A stretch of DNA of 64,000 bases, taken from NCBI RefSeq assembly GCF_028622115.1, contig NZ_CP097263.1, positions 8,815,501 to 8,879,500 on the forward strand, read 5' to 3'. Origin of the DNA: Kutzneria chonburiensis (lineage in GTDB: Bacteria; Actinomycetota; Actinomycetes; Mycobacteriales; Pseudonocardiaceae). Made by a program: the position numbers and the translations under genes. The stretch's first letter is position 1. Each line of letters opens with the position of its first letter. Below are positions 1 to 7,755 of the stretch, piece after piece. Under the pieces are notes generated by a model. It worked only from the letters and a program-made list of their open reading frames with translations, did no database searches and was not told the origin of the DNA.

Positions 1-2
1 CG

Positions 3-62
3 CGTCTGCTGACCCATGAGGTGCTGGCACGCATTCCGGCGGTCCCCGAAGACCTCGGGTAG
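3..62 (+). CDS. C-terminal end of an unidentified protein (partial)
   Basis: An open frame enters from the left edge and reads RLLTHEVLARIPAVPEDLG before a TAG stop at 60-62. Only 19 residues are visible, so no family can be assigned. The frame is open over its whole visible length and is followed by a non-coding stretch, which fits a gene end, but chance is possible at this length. Confidence 0.35.
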   Translation, partial: RLLTHEVLARIPAVPEDLG

Positions 63-291
63 CTACCCGACGGGCGGATCGAGCCGGTTTCGGGCGGATT
101 TTTTCGCGGCGATTCCCTCACTTCCTGGACAAAGAGGGTATGTACTGTCCGGCGGATTTTTGGTCCGACAGCCCGATTGACCCTGTGCATTGTTACGCCG
201 CCAGGGTGCCATGCTCGCGGGCCGTTACCTACCTCCGCTACACACGGAGCAGGTGACGGAGGGGATCGCGTTGCACGAGAGGGGTGTCGCT

Positions 292-1161
292 ATGCGCGGC
301 AGTTTCATCGAATGGCTGAGTCGGTACGTCGCCCAGGCCGGCGTGCTGGGACTGGTCGAGGGTGCGCTCGGCATCTTGGCCTTCGGCGGCTCGCTGAGCG
401 CGCTGCTCGGCGATGCGTCGATCAAGGCGGCGGCCATTGTCGCGGTTGTCCTGTCCACCCTGGGACTGATGATCGTGCTGGTCGCCGGCCAGGCGAAGTG
501 GCAGCGGGAAAGCGGGCTGGGCAAACGACTGATCGCCCAGTACTGCGACATCATGATGGAAACCCGCGCCTCGTACTACAAGGTGGTCGAGTGGAAGCAG
601 GTTATGACTGTGAAGAGCAACGGGGACCTCCACTCCTCGATCACATTGCGGTCCGTGGCTGTGTGTGAGGACCTGCGCTTCTTTCGATTTCGTACCGGTC
701 CGGCCTGGGGGCAGCCGGTCAAGCATCGCAAGGGAGTCACGGTCCAGGTCAGAAGTGTCATCTCGGGGGAGATCGGCGGCACCCGCCGGGACGTCACGAC
801 AACCTGGTTGAACGACGGGCGGATGGAGGTACTGGTGCACTTCTACGCGCCGGTGCCGCGTGGCAGTGAATTCGACGTGGTGATGGAGTTCTTCTGGCCG
901 CAGCGAGCACGGCCGCTGATTGTCGACCGCGTTCCGGACAACTACACGGTGATGCTCACCTACCCGGTGCCGAGGCTGCGCTACTCGATCACGCTGCCGC
1001 CGGGGGTGCGGGCGTTCTACGACCCGATCGGCTTCGACCTGACCGAGCAGGCCTTCACGCTGGGCTCGTCCACCGACGGCATGGACCAGATGGAAATCCA
1101 GCTGGTCAGCCAGAACATGCCGTTCCGGGACCGGATCGGCATGCGGCTGGACGTCAGGTGA
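292..1161 (+). CDS. Hypothetical protein with two N-terminal membrane helices
   Basis: The frame is open from further upstream, but the ATG at 292 (MRGSFIEWL) has an AGAGGGG ribosome site 7 bases before it and begins a sensible 289-residue protein. Residues about 15-65 hold two hydrophobic segments (GVLGLVEGALGILAFGG and AAAIVAVVLSTLGLMIVLVAG) that look like a membrane hairpin. The remaining 220 residues are soluble and beta-rich, with no catalytic motif I recognise. A membrane-anchored sensor or effector domain would fit this layout, but this is a guess. The 3' end overlaps the convergent gene by 8 bases. The 230 bases upstream show no gene and may hold the promoter. Confidence 0.75.
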   Translation: MRGSFIEWLSRYVAQAGVLGLVEGALGILAFGGSLSALLGDASIKAAAIVAVVLSTLGLMIVLVAGQAKWQRESGLGKRLIAQYCDIMMETRASYYKVVEWKQVMTVKSNGDLHSSITLRSVAVCEDLRFFRFRTGPAWGQPVKHRKGVTVQVRSVISGEIGGTRRDVTTTWLNDGRMEVLVHFYAPVPRGSEFDVVMEFFWPQRARPLIVDRVPDNYTVMLTYPVPRLRYSITLPPGVRAFYDPIGFDLTEQAFTLGSSTDGMDQMEIQLVSQNMPFRDRIGMRLDVR

Positions 1162-2194
1162 GGAACTCGGTCAACCGCTCGGCCTCCTCGGCGACGGCGG
1201 AGCGTTCGGCGCGGGTGAAGGTGCGCAAGGGCGTAACGGTCACGGCGTTATCGGCGGTGGTCCACGTGGCGGAGACGCGGCCGTCGACCAGCACGACGCG
1301 AGTGCCGGCCACAGAGAGCAGGCGGTGGGCGTCGTCGACGATGCGGGTGCGGTCGTCGTAACCGAGGAGGGCGTTGTCGAAGGCGGGGAGGAAGCGCACG
1401 GGGGCGGGGGTATCGGGGTCGGGGCGCGGGGCGTCGGGCAGGTCGAGGAGTAGGCGACCGCGCTCGTCACGGAAGGAGACGAGCTCGGGTTGCAGGGCTT
1501 TCACCGCGGCGGGCAGGCCGGTAAGGCCGGACCAGGCGCGGATGTCGGCGGTGGCGGCGGGACCGAAAGCGGCGAGGTAGCGGCGGACCAGGGCGGGACC
1601 GGCGTCGGATTGCGCCAACGGGCGGCCGAGCCAAGCCGTCAGCAGGACGTTGCGAACGCCGCTTTTGTTGCGCCAGAGGCCACGAGGTGGCACTTGGACC
1701 ACCGGCACCAGCCCGGCGATGAGCAGTTCGCCGAGCACCCGCGGCGGCACGTCCGGCCAGCGGCCGCCGGCGGCCTGGACGAGCTCGGCCATGGTGCGGG
1801 GCTGCCCGTCGGACATGACGGCATGCCCGGCGGCGGACAGCTCGGTCAGGTCGACGGAGGCCAGCTCGCGCCGGTACGTGCCGAGAACCCGTTGCAGCAG
1901 CATGGAATCGTGCCGGCACCGCCACGCGATGACGTCATCGGCGGTGAGCAGATGGACGGTGCGGCGCATCAGGTGCGTACGAACAACTTGGCGCTGTACA
2001 AGGAGACCGGACAACGACGACGGCGCGAAGCCTTGCAGCCGCGACCAAAGCCCGACGAACGGCTCCTGCGGCTCCTGGGCCTGCAACCCGCAGAGATGCC
2101 CGACCGCGTCGAGAACCGGCAGGTCGACGCGGTCGAGCAGCAGCTGGCGGGCCAGGGTGGCGCGGTTGAGGGCCCGCGTGGACAGGACGGTCAT
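1154..2194 (-). CDS. Winged-helix DNA-binding domain protein (HTH_42 / YcaQ-AlkX-like family)
   Basis: This 346-residue protein has the features of the HTH_42 family, which includes DNA glycosylases such as YcaQ and AlkX: an N-terminal RALNRATLARQLL segment, HLCGLQAQEP near residue 50, VVRTHLMRRTVHLL near residue 90, and a C-terminal FLPAFDNALLGYDDR block. Family members in actinomycetes are usually annotated only as winged-helix proteins, and glycosylase activity is not shown for most. The ATG at 2194 overlaps the stop of the DinB gene as ATGA, so the two are translationally coupled. The longer open frame upstream of 2194 is a shadow of dinB. Confidence 0.85.
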   Translation of the reverse strand: MTVLSTRALNRATLARQLLLDRVDLPVLDAVGHLCGLQAQEPQEPFVGLWSRLQGFAPSSLSGLLVQRQVVRTHLMRRTVHLLTADDVIAWRCRHDSMLLQRVLGTYRRELASVDLTELSAAGHAVMSDGQPRTMAELVQAAGGRWPDVPPRVLGELLIAGLVPVVQVPPRGLWRNKSGVRNVLLTAWLGRPLAQSDAGPALVRRYLAAFGPAATADIRAWSGLTGLPAAVKALQPELVSFRDERGRLLLDLPDAPRPDPDTPAPVRFLPAFDNALLGYDDRTRIVDDAHRLLSVAGTRVVLVDGRVSATWTTADNAVTVTPLRTFTRAERSAVAEEAERLTEFLT

Positions 2195-2718
2195 CCGCCG
2201 AGGCTCTCCCGCAGGATGTCGGCATGCCCGGCGTGCTGGGCGGTCTCGGTCGCCACGTGCATGATCACGCGCCGGACCGTATACGAGCCGCCGGGCTCCA
2301 GCCACGGGGCGGGCGGCAGCGCCTGGCCGGCGTCGAGGTCGGCGGTGGCGGCGATCTCGACGGTCCGGGCGGCGACCTTCTCGTAGCGGGCGCGGATGTC
2401 GGCCAGGGTGTCCCCGGGCAGCATCTGGAACGCGTTCTGGTGGTCGACCATCCACTGCGGCGGCGGCGCGGCGCCGGTCATGATGTCGTCCCAGGTGACG
2501 CTGTCGGGCAGCTCGTGCGGCATGGCCGACGCACCTTCGACAGCGAAGCGGAGCCACTGCTCCTCCATGGCCATCACGTGCTTGAGCAGGCCGCCGATGC
2601 ACAGCGAGCTGGCCGTCGGGCGCTCGGCGGCCTGCTCGTCGGAGAGCCCGTCGGCCGTCTTGAGCAGGGCGGATCGGGCGGCAGCTAGCACTGCTAGCAA
2701 ATCGGTGGTCTCAGTCAT
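2191..2718 (-). CDS. DinB / mycothiol-dependent maleylpyruvate isomerase-fold protein
   Basis: 175 residues with a DinB-type four-helix bundle. Likely metal-ligand histidines are seen in GGLLKHV near residue 47 and in HVATETAQHAGHADILRE near the C-terminus. Proteins of this family (DUF664/DinB_2) are thiol-dependent transferases or proteins of unknown activity that use mycothiol in actinobacteria. The gene is the first of a two-gene unit with the downstream HTH_42 gene (4-base overlap) and is divergent from a WYL regulator that probably controls it. The GCTAGC palindrome at 2684-2698 lies in codons 7-12 and encodes part of LLAVLAAA. Family assignment is firm; substrate unknown. Confidence 0.88.
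   Translation of the reverse strand: MTETTDLLAVLAAARSALLKTADGLSDEQAAERPTASSLCIGGLLKHVMAMEEQWLRFAVEGASAMPHELPDSVTWDDIMTGAAPPPQWMVDHQNAFQMLPGDTLADIRARYEKVAARTVEIAATADLDAGQALPPAPWLEPGGSYTVRRVIMHVATETAQHAGHADILRESLGG
2684..2698. repeat. GCTAGC-N3-GCTAGC palindrome, copy 1
   Basis: The sequence is GCTAGCACTGCTAGC, inside the 5' end of the DinB gene. Three other copies with the same arms and a 3-base spacer occur at 31445, 55359 and 57016. CTAG is a rare tetranucleotide in such GC-rich genomes, so a repeated double CTAG is notable. Confidence 0.8.
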
Positions 2719-2735
2719 GGGGTAACTCTGACAGC

Positions 2736-2762
2736 AGTAGTGGACAGGTTGTGGCCGCTACT
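2736..2762. promoter_or_regulatory. Candidate operator between dinB-like gene and WYL regulator
   Basis: An imperfect dyad, AGTAGTGG (2736-2743) and CCGCTACT (2755-2762), with one mismatch and an 11-base spacer, fills the 44-base gap between the divergent genes. It ends directly at the ATG of the WYL regulator. Its place suggests autoregulation and control of the DinB unit; this is an inference from position and symmetry only. Confidence 0.35.
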
Positions 2763-3728
2763 ATGAACGACATGCCGAAAACTTCGGGCCGCCTGCTGTC
2801 GCTGCTCTCCCTGCTTCAGCTGCGCCGCGACTGGCCGGCGCAGCTGCTGGCCGACCGCCTCGAGGCCAGCCCGCGCACGGTGCGGCGGGACGTCGACCGC
2901 CTGCGTGAGCTGGGCTATCCCATCCGGACGATCAAGGGCCCGGACGGCGGCTACCGCCTCGGGGCCGGCACCGAGCTGCCGCCGCTGCTGTTCGACGACG
3001 AGCAGGCGGTCGCCCTGGCCGTCGCGTTGCAGACCGCCATCGCCACCAGCGGCGTCGGCGAGGCCGCGGCGCGGGCGTTGAGCACCATCCGGCAGGTCAT
3101 GCCGTCGCGGCTGCGGCACCGTATCGACGCCCTTCAGGTCACCCCGCTGAGCGTGAGCCACACACCCGTCGACGTTGCCGTGATCATGGAGGTCAGCGCC
3201 GCTGTCCACGCCCGTGCCGTACTGCGCTTCGACTACCGGGACGAGCCGCGGCGGGTCGAGCCGCACAATCTCGTTACGTGGAGCGGACGTTGGTACCTCG
3301 TGGCTTGGGACCTGGACCGGGACGACTGGCGCATCTTCCGCGTCGACCGCATCACCCCGCGTACGCCCACCGGCCCCCGCTTCGTCCCGCGCTCACTGCC
3401 CGGCAGCGACGTCGCCACCTTCGTTTCCGGGCGTTTCAAGGGTTCCGCCGATGTCGATCAGTGGCCGTGCCGGGGCGAGGTGATCCTCCACGCCCCGGCC
3501 GATGCCGTCATTTCCTTCGTCGGCAACGGCATTGTCGAGGCGCTCGGCCCCGATCGCTGCCGTCTCGTGCTCGGCAGCTGGTCCTGGCCCGGTCTCGCCG
3601 CCACCATCGGCCGCTTCGACGCCGACATCGAGGTCGTCGGACCCGTCGAGCTCAGGAACGCCTTCGCCGCGCTGGCCCGCCGCTATGCTGCCGCCGCTTC
3701 GTCGGCGACCGAAGTCCCGGCAGGCTAG
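2763..3728 (+). CDS. YafY-type HTH/WYL-domain transcriptional regulator
   Basis: About 321 residues. Residues 5-60 form a DeoR/HTH_11 winged helix (GRLLSLLSLLQLRRDWPAQLL then SPRTVRRDVDRLRELGYPI). The middle and C-terminal parts carry the WYL core, seen as WSGRWYLVAWDLDRDDWRIFRVDRI split over residues 175-200, and the trailing WCX region. WYL proteins sense ligands, often nucleic-acid related, and act as repressors or activators. In actinomycetes this family very often sits next to DinB or glyoxalase-type genes it controls. ATG codons at 2763 and 2772 are both possible starts; neither has a strong Shine-Dalgarno site and the first may be nearly leaderless. Confidence 0.88.
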   Translation: MNDMPKTSGRLLSLLSLLQLRRDWPAQLLADRLEASPRTVRRDVDRLRELGYPIRTIKGPDGGYRLGAGTELPPLLFDDEQAVALAVALQTAIATSGVGEAAARALSTIRQVMPSRLRHRIDALQVTPLSVSHTPVDVAVIMEVSAAVHARAVLRFDYRDEPRRVEPHNLVTWSGRWYLVAWDLDRDDWRIFRVDRITPRTPTGPRFVPRSLPGSDVATFVSGRFKGSADVDQWPCRGEVILHAPADAVISFVGNGIVEALGPDRCRLVLGSWSWPGLAATIGRFDADIEVVGPVELRNAFAALARRYAAAASSATEVPAG

Positions 3729-3739
3729 CGTGGTCGTAC

Positions 3740-4618
3740 ATGGCTATTTCGCGCATGCCATTGGTGTCGCTTTGCTTGGGATTCTTCATGATCCCGCTGG
3801 ACGCGACCGTGGTGACGACTGCCCTGCCGGCGATCGGCCGTGATCGCGGCCGGCAATGGGTGCTCGACGGCTACACGCTGGTCTTCGCCTGTCTGCTGTT
3901 GTCCGCGGGCTCGCTGGGCGATCGGCTCGGGGCGCGCCGGGTCTTCTTGTGCGGACTGGGTTTGTTCGTGCTCGCCTCCATGGTGTGCGGTCTGGCAACG
4001 ACTCTGGGCCTGCTCAACGCGGCCCGGGTCGTGCAGGGACTGGCCGCGGCGCTGGTGCTGCCGACGTCGCTGGCGTTGATCAACGCCTCGTACCCGGAGC
4101 GGGCCGCACGGGCTCGTGCCATCGGCGTGTGGGGCGGCATGGGCGGGATCGCCGCTGGTCTCGGACCGGTGCTCGGCGGTGTGCTGACCGGTTGGATCGG
4201 CTGGCCGGTGATCTTCTTCCTCAACGTGACCGTCGGTGTCGCCGCGATCGTGTTGACACTGCGCCATGTTGTCGCCCCGAGCGCCCGGGCGCGGGTCGGC
4301 CTGGATCTTCCGGGGCAGGTGCTGAGCGTTCTGGCCGTCGGCGGACTGGCCTTCGGGCTCATCGAGGGCGTGGTCTGGGCGTACGCCGTCGCGGCGCTCG
4401 GCGGCGTCGGCTTCGTGCTCGTCGAGCAACGACGACGGCACCCGATGTTGCCGCTGAGTCTGTTCCGCAGCAAGGAGTTCACCGGCTCCGTGCTGGTCGG
4501 TGCGGCCATCAACACCGGCTTCTACGGCGAGCTTTTCCTGCTGTCCCTGTACTTCCAGCACATCCGCCTGCTGACACCGGCGCTGGCCGGACTGGCCCTG
4601 CTGCCCAGCCCGGCATAG
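3740..4618 (+). pseudogene. MFS transporter (DHA2 type), C-terminally truncated
   Basis: The ATG at 3740 starts a typical drug:H+ antiporter: FFMIPLDATVVTTALPAIG (helix 1, motif D1), SLGDRLGARRVFL (motif A), RVVQGLAAALVLPTSLALI and GPVLGGVLTGWIGWPVIFFLNV (motif C). The frame stops after 292 residues, at LALLPSPA, where 14-helix family members of about 460-500 residues have about four more helices. No MFS-like sequence can be read in any frame in the 397 bases that follow, so the 3' part looks deleted rather than frameshifted. It is 11 bases from the WYL regulator and may once have been co-transcribed. Probably non-functional. Confidence 0.7.
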
Positions 4619-5015
4619 CGTCGGTGGCCTCCGCCTTCGACGGCCGGCACACTGCCAGGTTCGGGCCGGTGATGCGCTTCGGCCCTGTTACCGGTGCGTT
4701 CGGGCGTTGCGCAGCAACATGATCCCGCACTGGCAGCTGGCCTTTTGTCCGCTGGCCAACAAGTTCAGCAGCCGTCCACCACATGCCCACTTCTGCCATC
4801 GAGCCAGCCAACAGGCGGCCCCCGCCACTCCCCAAGGGGAGGCGCCCCACGTCCATTCTACCGTGCAGAGGTCTCGGCCCGGCGGCGTGAAGATCCACAT
4901 GTGGATAACTCGAGCCCTGTGGACAAGCAGGGAATCCGCAGGCCGGATCGTGTGCGGTAGTGGAATTGCCCGGTCCGTTCGACCCGTCTGCCAACTCATC
5001 CGGCATGATCGGGGT
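4619..5015. other. Gene-free stretch after the truncated transporter, with a DnaA-box-like palindrome
   Basis: I see no convincing gene here. At 4893-4906 there is a perfect 14-bp palindrome, ATCCACATGTGGAT, and the minus strand at 4900-4908 reads TTATCCACA, which matches the consensus DnaA box. A further TGTGGACAA follows at about 4919. Isolated DnaA boxes occur by chance, and there is no dnaA/dnaN context, so I do not call an origin. The stretch also carries the junction left by loss of the MFS 3' end. Confidence 0.4.
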
Positions 5016-5510
5016 GTGGACGAGCGGGCGGAGATCACGACGGCCAAGGGCGCGGCGAGCGACGAGCTGGTCGTGGCCTTCGGGCGGCTGCTGGGCGCGG
5101 CCGGGCGGCTGGGGCACATCCTCGGGCGGGCCATCGAGGAGGAGTTCGGCATCAGCCACGTCATGTACGAGGTGCTGCTGATCCTCGGCCGGGCCGGCGA
5201 GCCGGGGCTGTCGATGGGCGTGATCGGGCGCGAGCAGATCCTGACCACGGGCGGCGTGACCCGGCTGATCGACCGCATGGAGGCGGCGGGCCTGGTCGAG
5301 CGGACCGAGGATCCGGGCGATCGGCGGGGGCGGCTGGTGCGGCTGACCCCGCACGGCGAGGACGTCGCGGTGCGGGCGTCGCGGGTGCACCGGCTCAACA
5401 TCGAGCGCTACTTCCTGGACCCGCTGCCGGTCGAGCACCGCGCCCAGTTCCTCGCTGACCTGCGGATTCTCGGTCACGCGGCGCGGAGTTCCCTGCCTCA
5501 GCTGCGCTGA
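5016..5510 (+). CDS. MarR-family transcriptional regulator
   Basis: A GTG at 5016 (VDERAEITTAKG) gives a 164-residue protein of normal MarR length; the frame is open for 100 codons further upstream, but that part has no family similarity. The MarR core is clear: helix-turn-helix around MGVIGREQILTTGGVTRLIDRMEAAGLVER and the wing DPGDRRGRLVRLTPHGED (residues about 70-120). MarR proteins bind as dimers to short palindromes and usually control a neighbouring gene. The next gene, 90 bases downstream on the same strand, is an MBL hydrolase preceded by a tandem dyad that is a likely operator. Confidence 0.9.
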   Translation: MDERAEITTAKGAASDELVVAFGRLLGAAGRLGHILGRAIEEEFGISHVMYEVLLILGRAGEPGLSMGVIGREQILTTGGVTRLIDRMEAAGLVERTEDPGDRRGRLVRLTPHGEDVAVRASRVHRLNIERYFLDPLPVEHRAQFLADLRILGHAARSSLPQLR

Positions 5511-5547
5511 TCCGGATTGTGACCGGCGTCACTTCTTCGGGGAAATA

Positions 5548-5575
5548 TCTGACGAGTCAGAATCTGTTGAGTCAG
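5548..5575. promoter_or_regulatory. Tandem dyad, candidate MarR operator
   Basis: The perfect dyad TCTGAC-GA-GTCAGA (5548-5561) is followed 15 bases on by the near copy CTGTTGAGTCAG (5564-5575). Both lie between the MarR gene and the MBL gene. Paired half-sites of this spacing suit a MarR dimer. The assignment to this MarR protein is inferred from position. Confidence 0.45.
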
Positions 5576-5600
5576 GTAATTGGCCCACGAGGAGGACGCC

Positions 5601-6404
5601 ATGAGCAAGCTCAAGTACCAGGTCATCGACCTCGACTTCCCGGTCGGCGACAAGAACAAGACCGCCACCCTGGTCACCGGCGAGCACGACGCGCTGCTGG
5701 TCGACGCCGGCTTCACCCGGGCCGACGGGCACCGTCTGGTCGCCCGGATCCTGGACTCCGGCAAGCGCCTGACCACGGTGTTCATCAGCCACGGCGACCC
5801 GGACTTCTACTTCGGGGCCGAGGTGATCGCGGATGCCTTCCCGGAGGCCGAGTTCGTGGCGACGGCGCCGGTGATCGAGCACATCCGGCACAGCTACGAG
5901 GGCAAGCTGGTGGCGTGGGCGCACGTGGGCGTGAACCTGCCGACCCGGTTGGTCGACATCACGCCGCTCAACGGGATCGAGTTGGAGGGAAAGCGCTTTC
6001 AGCTGCGCGGCGGCCCGGCCGAGCTGGCGGACCGGCACTACCTCTGGCAGCCCGAGGACCGCGTGATCCTCGGCGGAGTCCTGCTGTTCCAACAGGAACA
6101 CGTGTGGGTCGCCGACACGCCCAAGCCGGAGCAGCGCGCCGCGTGGGTGGGGCTGCTGGACGAGATGGCGGCGCTGGACGCCGACCTCGTCGTGCCCGGG
6201 CACCGCTTGCCCGGCACACCCGCGGACGCCACCGCCATCACCGCCACCCGCGAGTATCTCCTTGCGTTTGAACGGGAACTCGCCGGCGCCGTCGACGGAA
6301 CCGCGCTGACCGACGTGCTCGTGGCCCGTTATCCCGACCACGGCATGCTGATCGCCGCGCAGATCGGCGCCAAGGTCGCCAAGGGCGAGATGAGCTGGGG
6401 ATGA
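5601..6404 (+). CDS. MBL-fold metallo-hydrolase
   Basis: The ATG at 5601 follows an ACGAGGAGG ribosome site at ideal spacing and gives 267 residues. The metallo-beta-lactamase fold is visible as ALLVDAGF (residues about 30-37), FISHGDPDFYFG (about 63-74), VILGGVLLF and a late VVPGH (about 201-205). The first metal motif reads SHGDPDFYFG rather than the textbook HxHxDH, so it lacks the middle histidine, as in a subgroup of these proteins whose activity is unknown. It is probably induced through the MarR protein encoded just upstream and overlaps the SnoaL-like gene downstream by ATGA. Likely role: hydrolysis or detoxification of a small molecule. Confidence 0.85.
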   Translation: MSKLKYQVIDLDFPVGDKNKTATLVTGEHDALLVDAGFTRADGHRLVARILDSGKRLTTVFISHGDPDFYFGAEVIADAFPEAEFVATAPVIEHIRHSYEGKLVAWAHVGVNLPTRLVDITPLNGIELEGKRFQLRGGPAELADRHYLWQPEDRVILGGVLLFQQEHVWVADTPKPEQRAAWVGLLDEMAALDADLVVPGHRLPGTPADATAITATREYLLAFERELAGAVDGTALTDVLVARYPDHGMLIAAQIGAKVAKGEMSWG

Positions 6405-6787
6405 GCGCCGCCGACGTCGTTCGCCGCCAGTACCTCGCCTCCGCCGCCGGCGACCTGGCCGCCCTGCGTGACACCCTCGCGCCGGACGTGGAGTGGACCG
6501 AGATGGCCGGTTTCCCTTTGGCCGGCACGTATCGCACGCCCGAAGGCGTCACCGCCAACGTGATGGAGAAGCTCGCCGCCGACTGGGACGGGTGGACCGC
6601 CCATGACGACAGCTATGTCGTCGACGGCGAGAACGTCGTGGTGCTGGCCCGCTACACCGCCACCAACATGGCCACCGGCAAGGCGCTCAACGTCCGGGTC
6701 GCGCACCACTTCGTGGTGCGTGGCGACAAGATCGTCCGCTTCGAGCAGTTCGTCGACACCGCCAAGGTGCTCGCCGCGATGTCGTGA
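6401..6787 (+). CDS. NTF2/SnoaL-like fold protein
   Basis: 128 residues with the short alpha+beta-barrel pattern of SnoaL-like proteins: VVRRQYLASAAGDLAALRDTLAPDVEW at the N-terminus, then GTYRTPEGVTANV and HHFVVRGDKIVRFEQFVDTAKV near the end. These proteins are small isomerases, hydrolases or ligand binders. It is coupled to the MBL hydrolase by an ATGA overlap and closed by a hairpin terminator 5 bases after its stop codon, so MarR, MBL and SnoaL genes form a small unit. Confidence 0.88.
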   Translation: MSAADVVRRQYLASAAGDLAALRDTLAPDVEWTEMAGFPLAGTYRTPEGVTANVMEKLAADWDGWTAHDDSYVVDGENVVVLARYTATNMATGKALNVRVAHHFVVRGDKIVRFEQFVDTAKVLAAMS

Positions 6788-6792
6788 CTGAA

Positions 6793-6817
6793 GGTGGCGG
6801 CGGTTTCCGCCGCCACC
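6793..6817 (+). terminator. Hairpin terminator after the SnoaL-like gene
   Basis: GGTGGCGGCGG-TTT-CCGCCGCCACC, an 11-bp perfect stem with a 3-base loop, begins 5 bases after the stop codon. There is no T tract, as is usual in actinomycetes. Confidence 0.7.
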
Positions 6818-6879
6818 CTCGGCAACACCATCCAGGTGCCGTCCCGCTTTTCCGGGAGAGCGCGCCTTTGCAATTTGCA

Positions 6880-6909
6880 CCGGGCAATCGGCGTCATTGC
6901 CCGGTTTTT
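6880..6909 (+). terminator. Rho-independent terminator
   Basis: CCGGGCAA, a 9-base loop, TTGCCCGG, then TTTTT. The T tract makes this a classical intrinsic terminator, probably a second stop for the MBL/SnoaL transcript. Confidence 0.75.
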
Positions 6910-6967
6910 CCTGTGTCGTGGGGAAACCCTCGTGAACGGGTGTGCGGGCCGTCGCGATGCTGCTAGC

Positions 6968-6999
6968 CTCCGTGCAGATGCACGTGCATCTGCACGGAG
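6968..6999. repeat. 32-bp perfect palindrome
   Basis: The half-site CTCCGTGCAGATGCAC (6968-6983) is followed directly by its exact reverse complement (6984-6999), with no spacer and no mismatch. It lies in the gene-poor gap before the TIR cassette. It could be a multi-subunit operator or a cruciform-forming site; lack of a loop and of a T tract argues against a terminator. Confidence 0.75.
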
Positions 7000-7233
7000 A
7001 GAGGGGACTCGTTCTGGCATTTGCCCTGGTGACGGGGTTGGCTGCACAGCTCGGCCGAGGTCAGCTGGACGGGGCAGCCGCAGTGGCACCGCCGGTGCCG
7101 TGTCGTTCGCATTCGACCGAAAGGGGAGGTCGGATGCCTTTGGCGGCACGGGCATACGGCGGCCTCCTGCGCGAACAGGAGACCGCCACTGTCCATTCAT
7201 AGAGCACTGCTGAGGTATCTCTAGGAGACAGAC

Positions 7234-7584
7234 ATGTCAAGAGTACGCCCGCGGCCGCGACGCCGGCCGACGACGGCATGCTCACGAGGCCGGCATCGCC
7301 GCCTCACCGGTCAGCGACCGCGTTCCGCGCCCGACTTCGGGGCCCCGCCCCGCCGCCGTCCCGCGGCGACGGCATCCGCCCTGTGGCGAGCCGGATCCTG
7401 TGACTGCTGCTGGATTCGCTTCACGCGCGATGTCGTCATGCACCTGCGGCCGACGTTGCACGCGACCTTGCTGATCTCGGTGACACTGACCGGCTTGATC
7501 GTTGTTTCATTCGCGTCCGGATCCGCGGCAATGCCGCTCACGCTGTGCGCCGGCGTCCTGCTGCGGGCGTGCCGCCGACGCTGA
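7234..7584 (+). CDS. Doubtful small ORF, possibly a small membrane or exported protein from 7438
   Basis: A 116-codon frame starting at ATG 7234 behind a weak GGAGA site. The first two thirds are arginine-, proline- and alanine-rich and look like a shadow. From ATG 7438 the last 48 residues hold one hydrophobic stretch after HLRPTLHA, and the frame ends RACRRR. A 14-bp-stem hairpin follows the stop. No family is recognised. If real, the shorter form is more credible. Confidence 0.25.
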   Translation: MSRVRPRPRRRPTTACSRGRHRRLTGQRPRSAPDFGAPPRRRPAATASALWRAGSCDCCWIRFTRDVVMHLRPTLHATLLISVTLTGLIVVSFASGSAAMPLTLCAGVLLRACRRR

Positions 7585-7594
7585 CCCGCGGATC

Positions 7595-7624
7595 GCTGTG
7601 GGCGGACCCCGGTCCGCCCACAGC
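7595..7624 (+). terminator. Hairpin terminator
   Basis: GCTGTGGGCGGACC and GGTCCGCCCACAGC form a perfect 14-bp stem around a 2-base loop, 10 bases after the stop of the doubtful ORF at 7584 and 130 bases before the TIR gene. It separates the upstream stretch from the TIR cassette. Confidence 0.65.
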
Positions 7625-7755
7625 CCACGCCACCGGTTGCCGTCCCGCTTTTCAGCGACAATGTCCACTTTTTGTCAACTTCCCGCCCGGTAACCCCGTA
7701 ACTGACCAGTTTTATGCCTGTTTTCGGCGCCGGATCCGTGCTTATCATTGGTCGC

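Larger units (their letters stand above)
6910..7594. other. Gene-poor stretch upstream of the TIR cassette
   Basis: No firm gene. Weak candidates on the plus strand are an 86-codon frame (6942-7202), a frame at 7234-7584 behind a CTAGGAGACAGAC site, and within the latter an ATG at 7438 giving 48 residues with a hydrophobic LLISVTLTGLIVVSFASGSAA segment that resembles a signal peptide. Third-position GC is weak at the N-terminal part of these frames. The 7234-7584 frame ends 10 bases before a strong hairpin terminator, which is the only support that something here is transcribed. Confidence 0.4.

Noticed and set aside
4893-4908. Possible replication origin from a TTATCCACA DnaA box and palindrome
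   Set aside because: Only one perfect box, and no dnaA, dnaN, parAB or gyrase genes nearby.
6942-7202. An 86-codon frame containing the 32-bp palindrome
   Set aside because: No ribosome site, mixed third-position GC and no family; the palindrome dominates its N-terminus. Kept only as part of the gene-poor stretch.
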